From Mycobacterium gastri (lineage in GTDB: Bacteria; Actinomycetota; Actinomycetes; Mycobacteriales; Mycobacteriaceae), in assembly GCF_002102175.1 (NCBI RefSeq), contig NZ_LQOX01000129.1, positions 124,001 through 188,000 of the forward strand: 64,000 nucleotides of DNA, given 5' to 3'. Every line of letters begins with the position of its first letter. Positions within the stretch are counted from its first letter, which is position 1. Positions 42,804-51,610 of this stretch are shown here, one piece after another. The position numbers and the translations under genes were made by a program. The notes under the pieces were generated by a model, which did no database searches, was not told where the DNA came from, and was given only the letters and a program-made list of their open reading frames with translations.

Positions 42804-43694
42804 GTGGCCGAACGCGAAGACGTCTATTTCACCTCCGGCCCCGACCGGATCAGCGCGTGGCTCTACCGCCCCGCCGGCAGCGGCCCGTCGCCGCTGCTGG
42901 TCATGGCGCACGGTCTGGGTGCGGTGCGCACCATGCGGTTGGACGCCTACGCCGAGCGGTTCAGGGCGGCCGGTTACGCCTGCCTGGTGTTCGACTACCG
43001 CAACTTCGGCGACAGCGAGGGCGAGCCCCGCCAACTGCTCGACATCGGTATGCAGCTTGCGGACTGGACGGCGGCGGTGGCCTATGCGCGCACCATCGAG
43101 GGTATCGACCAGAGCCGAATCGGCTTGTGGGGAACGTCATTTGGCGGCGGGCACGTCATCACCACGGCAGCCCGGGTGCCGGGTATCGCCGCCGTCGTCG
43201 CGCAATGCCCGTTCACCGACGGCGTCGCCTCCGTCCGCGCGATCAACCCGGTGACGGTCGCGCGCCTCACCGCGCTGGCGCTGCGCGACGTCGTCGGCGC
43301 CCTGTCCGGACGGCCCCCGGTGCTCGTTCCCACGGTGGGCAAGCCCGGCGAGGTTGCGGTGATGACCGCCCCGGACGCCTACGATGGTTACCTCGAGCTG
43401 GTGCCCGAGGGTGTGGAGTTGCGCAACGAGATCGCCGCCCGGATCGCGCTGCGGGTCCTCACCTATCGTCCGGGGCGGCTGGCCGCGAAGGTCCGCTGCC
43501 CCATCCTGTTCTGCGTGTGCGAGACCGACTCGGTGGCGCCCGCCGGCCCGACCCTGCGTTACGCCGCCAAAGCTCCCCGTGGCGAGGTCAAGGTGTATCC
43601 CGAGGGGCATTTCGCCATCTATGTCAACGACGCGTTCGAGCGCGCCGTCGCCGACCAGATCGCGTTCCTGGACCAGCACCTGAAAGCTTGCTAG
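42804..43694 (+). CDS. Alpha/beta hydrolase
   Basis: A 296-residue serine hydrolase resembling the YitM/fermentation-respiration switch (FrsA-like) or dienelactone group. The oxyanion motif AHGLGAVRTMRLDAYAERFR is at about 35, the nucleophile Ser112 is in WGTSFGGGH, the acid is in CETDSVAP, and the His is in YPEGHFAIY. The start is GTG at 42804, close behind GGAGGGG. Reading further upstream would cross the FAD oxidase gene. The substrate is unknown. There is no signal peptide, so it is probably cytosolic. Confidence 0.88.
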   Translation: MAEREDVYFTSGPDRISAWLYRPAGSGPSPLLVMAHGLGAVRTMRLDAYAERFRAAGYACLVFDYRNFGDSEGEPRQLLDIGMQLADWTAAVAYARTIEGIDQSRIGLWGTSFGGGHVITTAARVPGIAAVVAQCPFTDGVASVRAINPVTVARLTALALRDVVGALSGRPPVLVPTVGKPGEVAVMTAPDAYDGYLELVPEGVELRNEIAARIALRVLTYRPGRLAAKVRCPILFCVCETDSVAPAGPTLRYAAKAPRGEVKVYPEGHFAIYVNDAFERAVADQIAFLDQHLKAC

Positions 43695-43720
43695 TCTCGC
43701 GCTTTCATGCCGTCCGATAC

Positions 43721-43762
43721 GGGCAAACGCCAGACTTCCCGGCAAGACCGCTCTACTCTCGG
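43721..43762 (+). promoter_or_regulatory. PE-PPE promoter module a
   Basis: CCAGAC (43730-43735), an 18-bp spacer and TACTCT (43754-43759), preceded by GGGCAAA. The -10-like box ends 78 bp before the first PE-PPE gene. The same arrangement recurs in front of other PE-PPE genes. Confidence 0.5.
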
Positions 43763-43837
43763 TAATTACCCAATACCCGCGGTTGCGGTTAGTTGCGGCG
43801 GGACAGGGCGGGGCCCGTTGGCGGGAAGGACGGGGAG

Positions 43838-45358
43838 ATGTCGCATGTGTTTACCGCCCCGGAGCTATTGGCGTCTGCTGCCAGCGAAGTCGACGGTATT
43901 GCCGCGGCGGTAGGCACGGCCAACGCGGCGGCTGCCGGACCGACGGCCAATCTGCTGGCAGCTGCCGGTGACGAGGTTTCGGCCGCTACCGCCGCGCTGT
44001 TCAATGCCTACGCGCAGGAGTACCAGGCGGTCGTCAGGCAGGCTGCCGCATTCCACCACGAGTTCACCCGGGCGCTGGCCGCCGCGGCGGGTGCCTACGT
44101 GCAGGCGGAGGCCACCAACGCGGCTTTGCTGAACGGGGCTCTGAACGGGGCTCTGAACGGGGTTCTGTCGAATGCGCGTACCGCGGTCACCGCACCGATC
44201 CAGTCGTTGTTGACCAGCGCGGGGGTCGGCACCGGCGGAGCCAGCGCGCTGACGGCGGTACCGGCCGCAGCATCCCAGGTTGCGCTGATCATGGGCGGCA
44301 CCGGAAACCCCGACCCCGACCCGATATACCTGAATCGAATCAACGTCAAATACATTCAGCACCTCTTCGCCGGGGCCATCCCGAAGGCGCTCTTCACCCC
44401 CGAGCAGTTCTGGCCGGTTACCCCACAACTGGGCAACATGACGTTCAACCAGTCCGTCGCCCAGGGCGTATTGGACCTGAACAACGCCATCAATGCCCAA
44501 ATAGCTCTGGGAAATAAGGTCGTCGCTTTCGGCTATTCGCAGAGCGCCACCATCGTCAACAACGAAATCAACGCGCTCATCGGGGCGGGGTCCCCCCATG
44601 CGAGCGATATCTCGTTCGTCATGATTGGCAATCCCAATACGCCTGACGGCGGACTGCTGTCGCGCTTCCCCGGTTTCTACATCCCGTTCCTGGATGTCTC
44701 GTTCAATGGTGCGACCCCGCCGAACAGTCCCTATGCGACCACCATTTACACCGCCCAGTACGACGGCATCGCCAACGCCCCGCGATATCCGCTCAACATC
44801 TTGTCGGACATCAACGCCTTCATGGGCTACTTCTATGTGCACAACACATATCCGACGCTGTCGGCCAGCGAGATCGCCAACGCGGTGCCCCTGCCGACCT
44901 CTCCGGGCTACGCCGGCAACACCCAGTACTACATGCTGCTGACCCAAGACCTACCGCTGGTCCAGCCGATTCGCGACATTCCCTATGCCGGCCCGCCGAT
45001 CGCCGACCTGTTCCAGCCGCAGTTGCGCGTGCTCGTCGACTTGGGCTACGCCGACTACGGACCGAATTATGCGAACGTTCCGACCCCGGCCGGGTTGTTG
45101 TCGATTCCCAACCCGTTTGCCGTCGGCTACTACCTGGCCTTGGGAAGCCTGCAGGCGCCCTACGCCGCCGCGGTGGAAATCGGCGTGGAAGCCGGATTCT
45201 GGGGCCCGGAGTGGTTCCCGCAAGCTTATCCATGGATACCGTCCATCAATCCGGGGCTGAACTTCTATATCGGCCAGCCCGAGGTGACGTTGCTGTCCCT
45301 GCTGAGCGGGGGCCTCGGGTCGCTGCTGCATGTGATTCCGCCGCCGATCTTCCCATGA
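43838..45358 (+). CDS. PE protein with PE-PPE serine hydrolase domain (1)
   Basis: A 506-residue protein. The PE domain (1-95, MSHVFTAPELLASAASEVDG) directs ESX export. A short linker includes a triplicated LNGA unit. The PE-PPE domain (PF08237, about 145-370) is an alpha/beta hydrolase with Ser234 in GYSQSA, the acid in the QYDGIANAPRYPLN block and His in YVHNTYP. Family members hydrolyse short- to medium-chain esters. The C-terminal block, ending in SLLSGGLGSLLHVIPP, is shared with the next three copies. The ATG at 43838 follows GGACGGGGAG. In M. tuberculosis the corresponding place holds PE4/PE3. Confidence 0.92.
   Translation: MSHVFTAPELLASAASEVDGIAAAVGTANAAAAGPTANLLAAAGDEVSAATAALFNAYAQEYQAVVRQAAAFHHEFTRALAAAAGAYVQAEATNAALLNGALNGALNGVLSNARTAVTAPIQSLLTSAGVGTGGASALTAVPAAASQVALIMGGTGNPDPDPIYLNRINVKYIQHLFAGAIPKALFTPEQFWPVTPQLGNMTFNQSVAQGVLDLNNAINAQIALGNKVVAFGYSQSATIVNNEINALIGAGSPHASDISFVMIGNPNTPDGGLLSRFPGFYIPFLDVSFNGATPPNSPYATTIYTAQYDGIANAPRYPLNILSDINAFMGYFYVHNTYPTLSASEIANAVPLPTSPGYAGNTQYYMLLTQDLPLVQPIRDIPYAGPPIADLFQPQLRVLVDLGYADYGPNYANVPTPAGLLSIPNPFAVGYYLALGSLQAPYAAAVEIGVEAGFWGPEWFPQAYPWIPSINPGLNFYIGQPEVTLLSLLSGGLGSLLHVIPPPIFP
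44129..44164. repeat. Three tandem copies of a 12-bp unit
   Basis: CTGAACGGGGCT twice, then CTGAACGGGGTT, in frame in the PE to PE-PPE linker of the first hydrolase, encoding LNGA-LNGA-LNGV. Confidence 0.9.
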
Positions 45359-45395
45359 GATGACGGCGCCGGGCCCGATCGGGACGAGTCCGCGT

Positions 45396-45447
45396 GGCCA
45401 AAAACGGGCAATCGCCGGACTTACCGGCAGGACCGCCTTACCCTCTG
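45396..45447 (+). promoter_or_regulatory. PE-PPE promoter module b
   Basis: GGCCAAAA, then CCGGAC (45415-45420), an 18-bp spacer and TACCCT (45439-45444). The box ends 78 bp before the gene start, the same distance as in module a. Confidence 0.55.
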
Positions 45448-45522
45448 TTCATACCTGATACCCGCAGTCGCGGCCCTTTCCGTGTTCGACCGGAAGGCGC
45501 CCGGTTTGCAAAGGACTTAGCG

Positions 45523-47007
45523 ATGTCGTATTTGCTCACTGCGCCAGAAATGGTGGCTACGGCCGCCACTGATCTGGACGGGATCGCGGCGGCGCTGCAC
45601 GCGGCGAACGCGGCCGCGGCCGTCCCCACGACGGGATTGCTGGCGGCGGCCGAAGACGAGGTGTCGGGGGCCGTCGCGACGCTGTTTGGCGCCTTCGGTC
45701 AGGAGTACCAGGCTGTTGTCACCCTGGCCGCCGAGTTTCACAGCGAGTTCACCCGGGCACTGGCCGCGGCGGCTAACGCCTACGCACAAGCCGAAGCCAC
45801 GGCGTGCAGCGCGCTGAACGCTTTCGACACGCAAGTCCATTCCCTGTTGGGCCCGCTGCTTCCCAACGCCGGGACCGGTGGCACCATCCCGCTGACTTCG
45901 ATCGCCAGCCCCGCCACGCAAGTGGCCTTCATCATGGGCGGCACCGCTATCCCGTACCCCGACGCGATATTTGTGACCGGTGCTCAGACGCTGTTCATCC
46001 AGCCCAATTTCCCCGGGGCCGTATCGAACGTCCTGTACACGCCGGAGCAGGTCTGGCCGATCACACTGAATCTCGGCAACCTGACGTTCGGCCAGTCCGT
46101 CGCTCAGGGTGTGGCTATCTTGAGCGACGCGGTCAATACGCAACTCAGCACCCTGGGGAACAGCGCCGTCGTTTTCGGCTACTCGCAGAGCGCCACGATT
46201 TCCACCATCGAAATACGCAATCTGATGAGCCAACCCGCTCCGCCGAGTCCCAGCGAGCTGGCCTTCGTGCTGACCGGTAACCCGAACAACCCCAACGGCG
46301 GGGTCCTGCAGCGGTTCAACGGCCTGTACCTCCCGATCCTGGATGTGCTGTTCAACGGCTCCACGCCACCGGATTCGCCCTACCCGACTGTCATCTACTC
46401 GCACCAATACGACGGCGCCTCCAACTTCCCGCAATACCCGCTCAATCTCCTGGCGGACCTCAACGCCATCATCGGCGTCTTCGACGGCACCCATTTCTAT
46501 ATCGGCCTAACGCCGGACCAGGTTGACAACGCGGTACTCCTGCCGACTTCCCCGGGCTACTCCGGCAACACCCAGTACTACCTGGTGCCGACCCAGAACA
46601 TGCCGCTGACCAGCCTTATACGTCCCATTCCCTATGTGGGGACAGCTATCGCCGAACTCGTCCAGCCGGACCTGCGGGTGCTCGTCGATTTGGGCTATTC
46701 CGACTACGGACCGGGCCTGAGCTATGCAGACATTCCCACCCCCGCCTCATTCCTGTCCGTTCCCAACCCGCTGGCCGTCAGCTACTACCTGGCCAAGGGC
46801 GCCGCGCAGGGAGTCCAAGCCAGCCTGGTGAGTCTTGGGTGGTTACCGCAGTCCGACCTACCGACCGGGTATCCGTACGCTCCGTCGTTGGCCCCGGGCG
46901 TGAACTTCTTTCTGGGTCAGCCGAGCGTGACCGGGCTGTCGCTGCTAACCGGCGCTCTGGGCACCGCGGCCAAAGATCTGGGATGGATTCCGCCGTGGTG
47001 GGATTGA
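45523..47007 (+). CDS. PE protein with PE-PPE serine hydrolase domain (2)
   Basis: A 494-residue protein: PE domain MSYLLTAPEMVATAATDLDG, then a PE-PPE hydrolase domain with Ser221 in GYSQSA, the QYDGASNFPQYPLN acid block, and a His in GTHFYIG in place of the usual HNxYP. The C-terminal region ends SLLTGALGTAAKDLGWIPPW. The ATG follows AAAGGA. It has its own promoter module, so it is probably transcribed independently of copy 1, although only 164 bp separate them. Confidence 0.92.
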   Translation: MSYLLTAPEMVATAATDLDGIAAALHAANAAAAVPTTGLLAAAEDEVSGAVATLFGAFGQEYQAVVTLAAEFHSEFTRALAAAANAYAQAEATACSALNAFDTQVHSLLGPLLPNAGTGGTIPLTSIASPATQVAFIMGGTAIPYPDAIFVTGAQTLFIQPNFPGAVSNVLYTPEQVWPITLNLGNLTFGQSVAQGVAILSDAVNTQLSTLGNSAVVFGYSQSATISTIEIRNLMSQPAPPSPSELAFVLTGNPNNPNGGVLQRFNGLYLPILDVLFNGSTPPDSPYPTVIYSHQYDGASNFPQYPLNLLADLNAIIGVFDGTHFYIGLTPDQVDNAVLLPTSPGYSGNTQYYLVPTQNMPLTSLIRPIPYVGTAIAELVQPDLRVLVDLGYSDYGPGLSYADIPTPASFLSVPNPLAVSYYLAKGAAQGVQASLVSLGWLPQSDLPTGYPYAPSLAPGVNFFLGQPSVTGLSLLTGALGTAAKDLGWIPPWWD

Positions 47008-47140
47008 TTTCGCCCATACCGGGCTTGCGCCTTGCTAAAATCACACTCTCGCTGACCAGGTGTAACCCCCGTCTTCCAGTGCAAGAAAAGCTTGCTCGTC
47101 ACCTCTTGGAAAACGCCGGATTGTCAGGGGAGGACGTGCA

Positions 47141-48676
47141 ATGACGCACCTAATCGCTGCGCCCGAAACGATGGTGTCGGCGGCTACGAATGCCGGGCAG
47201 ATCGGTTCGGCCATCAGCGCGGCCGGCGCCGCCGCCGCGGGGTCGACGACCAATGTGCTGGCGGCGGCTGCCGACGAGGTGTCGGCGGCGATCGCGAAGC
47301 TCTTCGGCACATACGGCCAGCAGCTCCAGGCGGCCCTTACGCAAGCCACCGCATTTCATGACGAGTTCGTCCAGACGCTGGCCGGTGCGGCAACCACCTA
47401 CGCGCAAGCCGAGGCCGCCAATGCCGCCGCGGTGGCCAATGCTCTCGGCGGACTCAACGCGCAGGTCCAGAGCCTGCTGGCCCCGGCGGTCAGCAACGCC
47501 ACCACCGCACCGGCACTGATGGCTGCCGCGGCACCCGCCGCCTCGACGGTGGCGCTGGTCATGGGCGGAACCTTTGACCCGGAGCCCTTCCCCATCTACG
47601 TATCGCTGATCAACGACGCGTACATCCAGCCCTTCTTCACAGGGGCACTCGCGGCGGGGGTGAGCTACCCCGCCCAGTTGTGGCCGCTTACGCTGAATCT
47701 CGGTGGCCTGACGCTCAACGAGTCCGTCGCCCAGGGCATGGTTGATCTCAAAACCGCGATCGCCTCTCAGATCGGTTCCGGCAACAAGGTTGTCAATTTC
47801 GGCTTCTCGCAAAGCGCCGTGGTTGCCACCAACGTCATCACCGACCTCATGGCCCTGCCCCCCGGCATGCGGCCCGACCCCAGCCAACTGTCGTTCGTGC
47901 TGGCCGGTAATCCCGCAACTCCCAACGGGGGCTTCTTCACCCGATTTCCGGGCATTACCATCCCCTGGTTGGACATAACATTCACTGAAGCGACGCCGCC
48001 GGATTCTCCCTACCCGACCACCATTTACGCCGCCCAATACGACCCGGCCAGCGACTTCCCGCGCTACCCGCTCAATTTCTTGGCCGACCTCAACGCGATA
48101 ATGAGCACCGGGCGACACGATACGTATCCAAACCTCGACGTCGCTGACGCGGTACCGCTGCCGACGTCTCCGGGCTATAACGGCAACACGCAGTACTACA
48201 TGTTCATGACCAAGGATCTGCCATTGCTCCACCCGCTTCGTGATATTCCCATTATCGGCGCCCCGCTCGCCGACCTCATCCAGCCCGATCTGCGGGTGCT
48301 GGTCGACCTGGGCTACTCCGACTGGGGAAACGGCCAGGACTACGCCAACGTCCCCACCCCGGCCAGCCTGTTTCCCGCACCCGACCCATTCGTCGTCGGC
48401 AGAGAACTGGCCGATGGCGCCGTCAAGGGTGTCCAAGCCTCCCTCGTAGACATCGGAATATTGCCGCAGTCCGCAGTGCCGAACGAATATCCATATCTTC
48501 CGGCCCTGGACACCGACGTGAATTTCTACACAGGCCAGCCGACCGTGACAGAGATATCTTTGCTCACTCGCGCCGTCGGGCCGCTACTGGAATTGATTCC
48601 GCCTATCCATCACACGCCTGCGCTGACTGCGTTAGCACTTCCGTTGATTCCGTTAATAATTCCGTTGGCGCAGTAG
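47141..48676 (+). CDS. PE protein with PE-PPE serine hydrolase domain (3)
   Basis: A 511-residue protein with PE domain MTHLIAAPETMVSAATNAGQ. The hydrolase nucleophile Ser223 is in GFSQSA (Phe replaces the usual Tyr). The acid block is QYDPASDFPRYPLN (Pro replaces Gly), and a possible His lies in RHDTYPNL. After the usual IPP end it carries a 20-residue hydrophobic extension (LTALALPLIPLIIPLAQ) not seen in copies 1, 2 or 4. The ribosome site is GGGGAGGA. The upstream gap lacks the shared promoter module, so read-through from copy 2 is possible. Confidence 0.91.
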   Translation: MTHLIAAPETMVSAATNAGQIGSAISAAGAAAAGSTTNVLAAAADEVSAAIAKLFGTYGQQLQAALTQATAFHDEFVQTLAGAATTYAQAEAANAAAVANALGGLNAQVQSLLAPAVSNATTAPALMAAAAPAASTVALVMGGTFDPEPFPIYVSLINDAYIQPFFTGALAAGVSYPAQLWPLTLNLGGLTLNESVAQGMVDLKTAIASQIGSGNKVVNFGFSQSAVVATNVITDLMALPPGMRPDPSQLSFVLAGNPATPNGGFFTRFPGITIPWLDITFTEATPPDSPYPTTIYAAQYDPASDFPRYPLNFLADLNAIMSTGRHDTYPNLDVADAVPLPTSPGYNGNTQYYMFMTKDLPLLHPLRDIPIIGAPLADLIQPDLRVLVDLGYSDWGNGQDYANVPTPASLFPAPDPFVVGRELADGAVKGVQASLVDIGILPQSAVPNEYPYLPALDTDVNFYTGQPTVTEISLLTRAVGPLLELIPPIHHTPALTALALPLIPLIIPLAQ

Positions 48677-48715
48677 CACAGCTCAGGTGTAAGCCGAGAA
48701 CTCCGGCGAACCGCC

Positions 48716-48865
48716 TCGCCGCCGTCAGTGCACGCGGAGTGCCCGGGTAACGCGCTGAATCCGGTCCTGTCGCCGAGCTTCGGCCAACCCAGCGCGACGG
48801 GCCTGTCGATGCTGAGCTGCGCGCTCGGCTCAATCCTGCACCTGATTCCACCGGTGAATCCCTAG
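48716..48865 (+). pseudogene. Remnant of a PE-PPE hydrolase gene (3' end only)
   Basis: From 48758 the frame reads NPVLSPSFGQPSATGLSMLS and then CALGSILHLIPPVNP, ending in TAG at 48863-48865. This is the C-terminal block of the PE-PPE copies (for example GQPEVTLLSLLSGGLGSLLH followed by VIPP in copy 1). The PE domain and catalytic region are missing, and upstream bases show no matching start. It records a lost array member between copy 3 and the TetR gene. Confidence 0.75.
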
Positions 48866-48892
48866 CTCGATTTTTCGCGCCGTTATCGGGGG

Positions 48893-49525
48893 TTACGGTC
48901 CCAGCGGAGAATTTCTGCGAATCGACTCGTCGCGAATCAGCCCGCGCAGCAACGCGGTGCTGAATTCGGCCGCGATCTCCTTGGCGGTGCGGCGTCCGCT
49001 CGGCCGTAGCCAGCGGTAGCTGCCCAGCGTCATCCCGATGTAGCCCAGCGCCACCACATGGGAGTCGCATTCGTAGAACTCGCCGCTGGCGATGCCGCGG
49101 TCGATGAGGCCGTGGACGTGCTCGTAGACCTGGACTTCCTTCTCGCGAACCTCCGCCACCTGTTCACTGGTGAACCATTCGGTGATGTAGGGCTGCTCCT
49201 GGAAGTACACCGCGGCCCGCTCCGGATTGCGCGCAATGCCGGTAAGCAGCCGCACGGTGTACTGGTAGAGCGCTTCGCGGGCGGTCCAGGATGGGTCGTC
49301 GTGCACGGCGGCCAGCGTGCCCTCGGCGGCCCGGCGGTAGATGTCGAACAGGATCAGCGCCTTGCTGGCGTAGTAGTGGTACACCGTCGCCTTGTTCAGC
49401 CCGATCACGTCGGCGACGTCATCCATCCGGGTGCCGTGATAACCGCGGGCAGCAAACAGCTTCGTGGCAACGGCCAGCAACTCCTCACGGCGCGAAAGCC
49501 CGTTCTCGGACGGCGTTTGTGGCAT
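48893..49525 (-). CDS. TetR-family regulator (Rv0158-like)
   Basis: A 210-residue regulator. The helix-turn-helix spans residues 12-60 (REELLAVATKLFAARGYHGT, then DVADVIGLNKATVYHYYASK). A C-terminal ligand domain of the FadR/KstR2-like type includes RWLRPSGRRTAKEIAAEFS. The targets are not known. A 16-bp dyad lies 54 bp upstream. It is divergent from the 41-residue microprotein gene, which is a likely target along with itself. It holds the place of Rv0158. Confidence 0.93.
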   Translation of the reverse strand: MPQTPSENGLSRREELLAVATKLFAARGYHGTRMDDVADVIGLNKATVYHYYASKALILFDIYRRAAEGTLAAVHDDPSWTAREALYQYTVRLLTGIARNPERAAVYFQEQPYITEWFTSEQVAEVREKEVQVYEHVHGLIDRGIASGEFYECDSHVVALGYIGMTLGSYRWLRPSGRRTAKEIAAEFSTALLRGLIRDESIRRNSPLGP

Positions 49526-49579
49526 CGGTACTCGCTATCTCGCTGCCCGCGGGGCTCGACGCCCCGAATCAAGGCTTAA

Positions 49580-49595
49580 CCAATCAACTGGTTGG
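49580..49595. promoter_or_regulatory. Candidate operator of the Rv0158-like TetR
   Basis: CCAATCAACTGGTTGG is a 16-bp dyad with six of eight matched pairs, 54 bp upstream of the TetR start and about 100 bp before the microprotein ATG, in the divergent gap. Confidence 0.45.
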
Positions 49596-49696
49596 ACAGT
49601 TTAGGCAGGCCCGGCACCGCCTGTCGCACCGACGCGGATCCGACTAGACTCCTGGGGACCAAGTCGCGAGTCGATAGCGAGTCGAGAGGTGCAGTA

Positions 49697-49822
49697 ATGG
49701 ATCCAAGTCCTGACTACGACGTGAGCGACGAAATCGAGTTCTTCTTCAATTACCTGACCTGGGGCATCCGTGGGGTCGAGGACGGCAACGGATATCCGCC
49801 GCCGGCCTACCCGCCCGTTTAG
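49697..49822 (+). CDS. 41-residue acidic microprotein
   Basis: It starts MDPSPDYDVSDEIEFFFNYL, continues TWGIRGVEDGNG and ends YPPPAYPPV. GAGAGGTG lies just upstream of the ATG. The protein is acidic, with one aromatic/hydrophobic patch (FFFNYLTWGI) and a proline-tyrosine tail. It has no signal peptide. A similarly placed small ORF, Rv0157A, is annotated in M. tuberculosis (recalled). It looks like a real, conserved gene of unknown role, possibly a partner or target of the divergent TetR. Confidence 0.75.
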   Translation: MDPSPDYDVSDEIEFFFNYLTWGIRGVEDGNGYPPPAYPPV

Positions 49823-49976
49823 AGATCCAGCACCACCATCGCCACAACGCAACCGACAAGCTCCACCCGGGTTCCATCGCGGCTGGCTAGCCCTATGTTG
49901 GCGACCTGCCGTTTGTAACGATTGGTGATCCCAACCGGCCGCGGTCGCGACATTTGGGCCCAGCGGGAGCTGGATT

Positions 49977-50023
49977 GGCCAAAACGCCGGACGTGCCCGG
50001 CAGAACTCTTTTAGGCTCTCTGG
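49977..50023 (+). promoter_or_regulatory. PE-PPE promoter module c
   Basis: GGCCAAAA, then CCGGAC (49987-49992), a 19-bp spacer and TAGGCT (50012-50017), 88 bp before the TTG start of copy 4. The rest of the 283-bp gap from 49823 shows no gene. Confidence 0.5.
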
Positions 50024-50105
50024 GCACCCGCTGTTGGGCTGGCCGTGCTTGGCAGGGTCGGTCCCGCTTGACGGGTAATCGCCTCAGTGTCGGACAGGAG
50101 ACGAG

Positions 50106-51569
50106 TTGCCGAGTGTGATCGCGGTCCCGGAGCTGCTGGCTTCGGCGGCCGCCGACGTGGATGGGATCGGTTCGGCGATCAGCGCGGCCGGTGCCGCCGC
50201 TGCGGGCCCAACGGGCCGGGTGCTGGCGGCGGCTGCCGACGAGGTGTCGGCCGCCGCTGCGGCGCTGTTTCGCGCATACGCCCACGATTATCAGGCAGTC
50301 CTGAACCAGGCCACGACCTTCCACAACGAATTCACCCGGGCGCTGGCCGCCGCTGGGACCACCTACGCGCAGGCCGAGGCCGCCAACGCCGCGGCCATGT
50401 CGGGCGCACTTGACGCGCTCGGCGCGCCGGCCCAAGCGCTGCTGGGACTGGGCAACGCCGGACCTGGCGGCGCCGTGGGTACTTCGACGTCGACTGTGAT
50501 GCTGTCCGGCAACCCGGTCACGGCGTTGATCATGGGCGGCACCGGGTATCCGACCTTTCCTGCGCCTGTCTTGGCGGCCCTTGACAGCGCGTACATCCAG
50601 CCGATCTTCGGGCCCAACAACCCGGTCGCCCAGTACACGCCCGAGCAGTGGTGGCCGTTTATCGGGCGCCTGTCACTCGACCAGTCCATCGCCCAGGGCG
50701 TCACTGCGCTGAACAATGGAATCAACGCGGAACTACAAAATGGGCATGACGTTGTCGTTTTTGGTTACTCGCAAAGCGCCGCGGTAGCCACTAATGAGAT
50801 ACGTGCGCTTATGGCGCTACCAGTCGGCCAACAGCCAGACCCCAGCCGACTGGCTTTCATGATGATCGGTAATATCAATAACCCCAACGGCGGTATCCTC
50901 GAGCGTTACACCGGCCTTTACATCCCATTCATGGATGTGTCGTTCGACGGTGCAACGCCATCGAATTCCCCCTACCAGACTTACATTTACACCGGCCAAT
51001 ACGACGGCTATGCCCACAACCCGCAATACCCGCTCAATATCTTGTCCGACATCAACGCCTTTATGGGCATCAGATTCGTCCACAACGCGTATCCCATCAC
51101 GGCCGCCGACGTTGCGAATGCCGTGCCATTGCCGACATCCCCGGGTTACACCGGCAACACCCATTACTACATGTTTTTGACCCAGGACCTCCCGTTGCTG
51201 GAACCCCTTCGCGCCTTGCCTTTTGTCGGGCCCCCGCTCGCCGACCTGATCCAGCCGGACCTACGGGTGTTGGTCGATTTGGGCTACGGCTACGGCTACG
51301 CGGATGTGCCCACCCCCGCCAGTCTGTTCGGAATTCCCAACCCGATCGCAGTGATCTCCGACCTGGCGACAGGGGCGGTGCAAGGCCCTCAAGCCGCCCT
51401 GGTAGATATCGGGCTGTTACCGCCGTCCTCGCTGCCTGATACCTACCCCTATGTTCCGTCGGCGAATCCCGGCCTGGTGTTCAACTTCGGCCAGTCGAGT
51501 GTGACAGAGCTGTCGTTGCTGAGTGGCGCCATTGGGTCGGTAGCGCGATTGATTCCGCCTGTCATCTGA
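50106..51569 (+). CDS. PE protein with PE-PPE serine hydrolase domain (4)
   Basis: A 487-residue protein starting at TTG, fixed by an AGGAG ribosome site six bases upstream and the canonical PE beginning (SVIAVPELLASAAADVDG). The hydrolase domain has Ser222 in GYSQSA, acid block QYDGYAHNPQYPLN, and His in FVHNAYP. It ends SLLSGAIGSVARLIPPVI, the short C-terminal type. It stands apart from copies 1-3, between the microprotein and the pnt operon, facing pntB. Confidence 0.92.
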   Translation: MPSVIAVPELLASAAADVDGIGSAISAAGAAAAGPTGRVLAAAADEVSAAAAALFRAYAHDYQAVLNQATTFHNEFTRALAAAGTTYAQAEAANAAAMSGALDALGAPAQALLGLGNAGPGGAVGTSTSTVMLSGNPVTALIMGGTGYPTFPAPVLAALDSAYIQPIFGPNNPVAQYTPEQWWPFIGRLSLDQSIAQGVTALNNGINAELQNGHDVVVFGYSQSAAVATNEIRALMALPVGQQPDPSRLAFMMIGNINNPNGGILERYTGLYIPFMDVSFDGATPSNSPYQTYIYTGQYDGYAHNPQYPLNILSDINAFMGIRFVHNAYPITAADVANAVPLPTSPGYTGNTHYYMFLTQDLPLLEPLRALPFVGPPLADLIQPDLRVLVDLGYGYGYADVPTPASLFGIPNPIAVISDLATGAVQGPQAALVDIGLLPPSSLPDTYPYVPSANPGLVFNFGQSSVTELSLLSGAIGSVARLIPPVI

Positions 51570-51610
51570 GACAGCCTCGCGCCGGGTTCCACCTAACGGC
51601 TATAGCCGGC

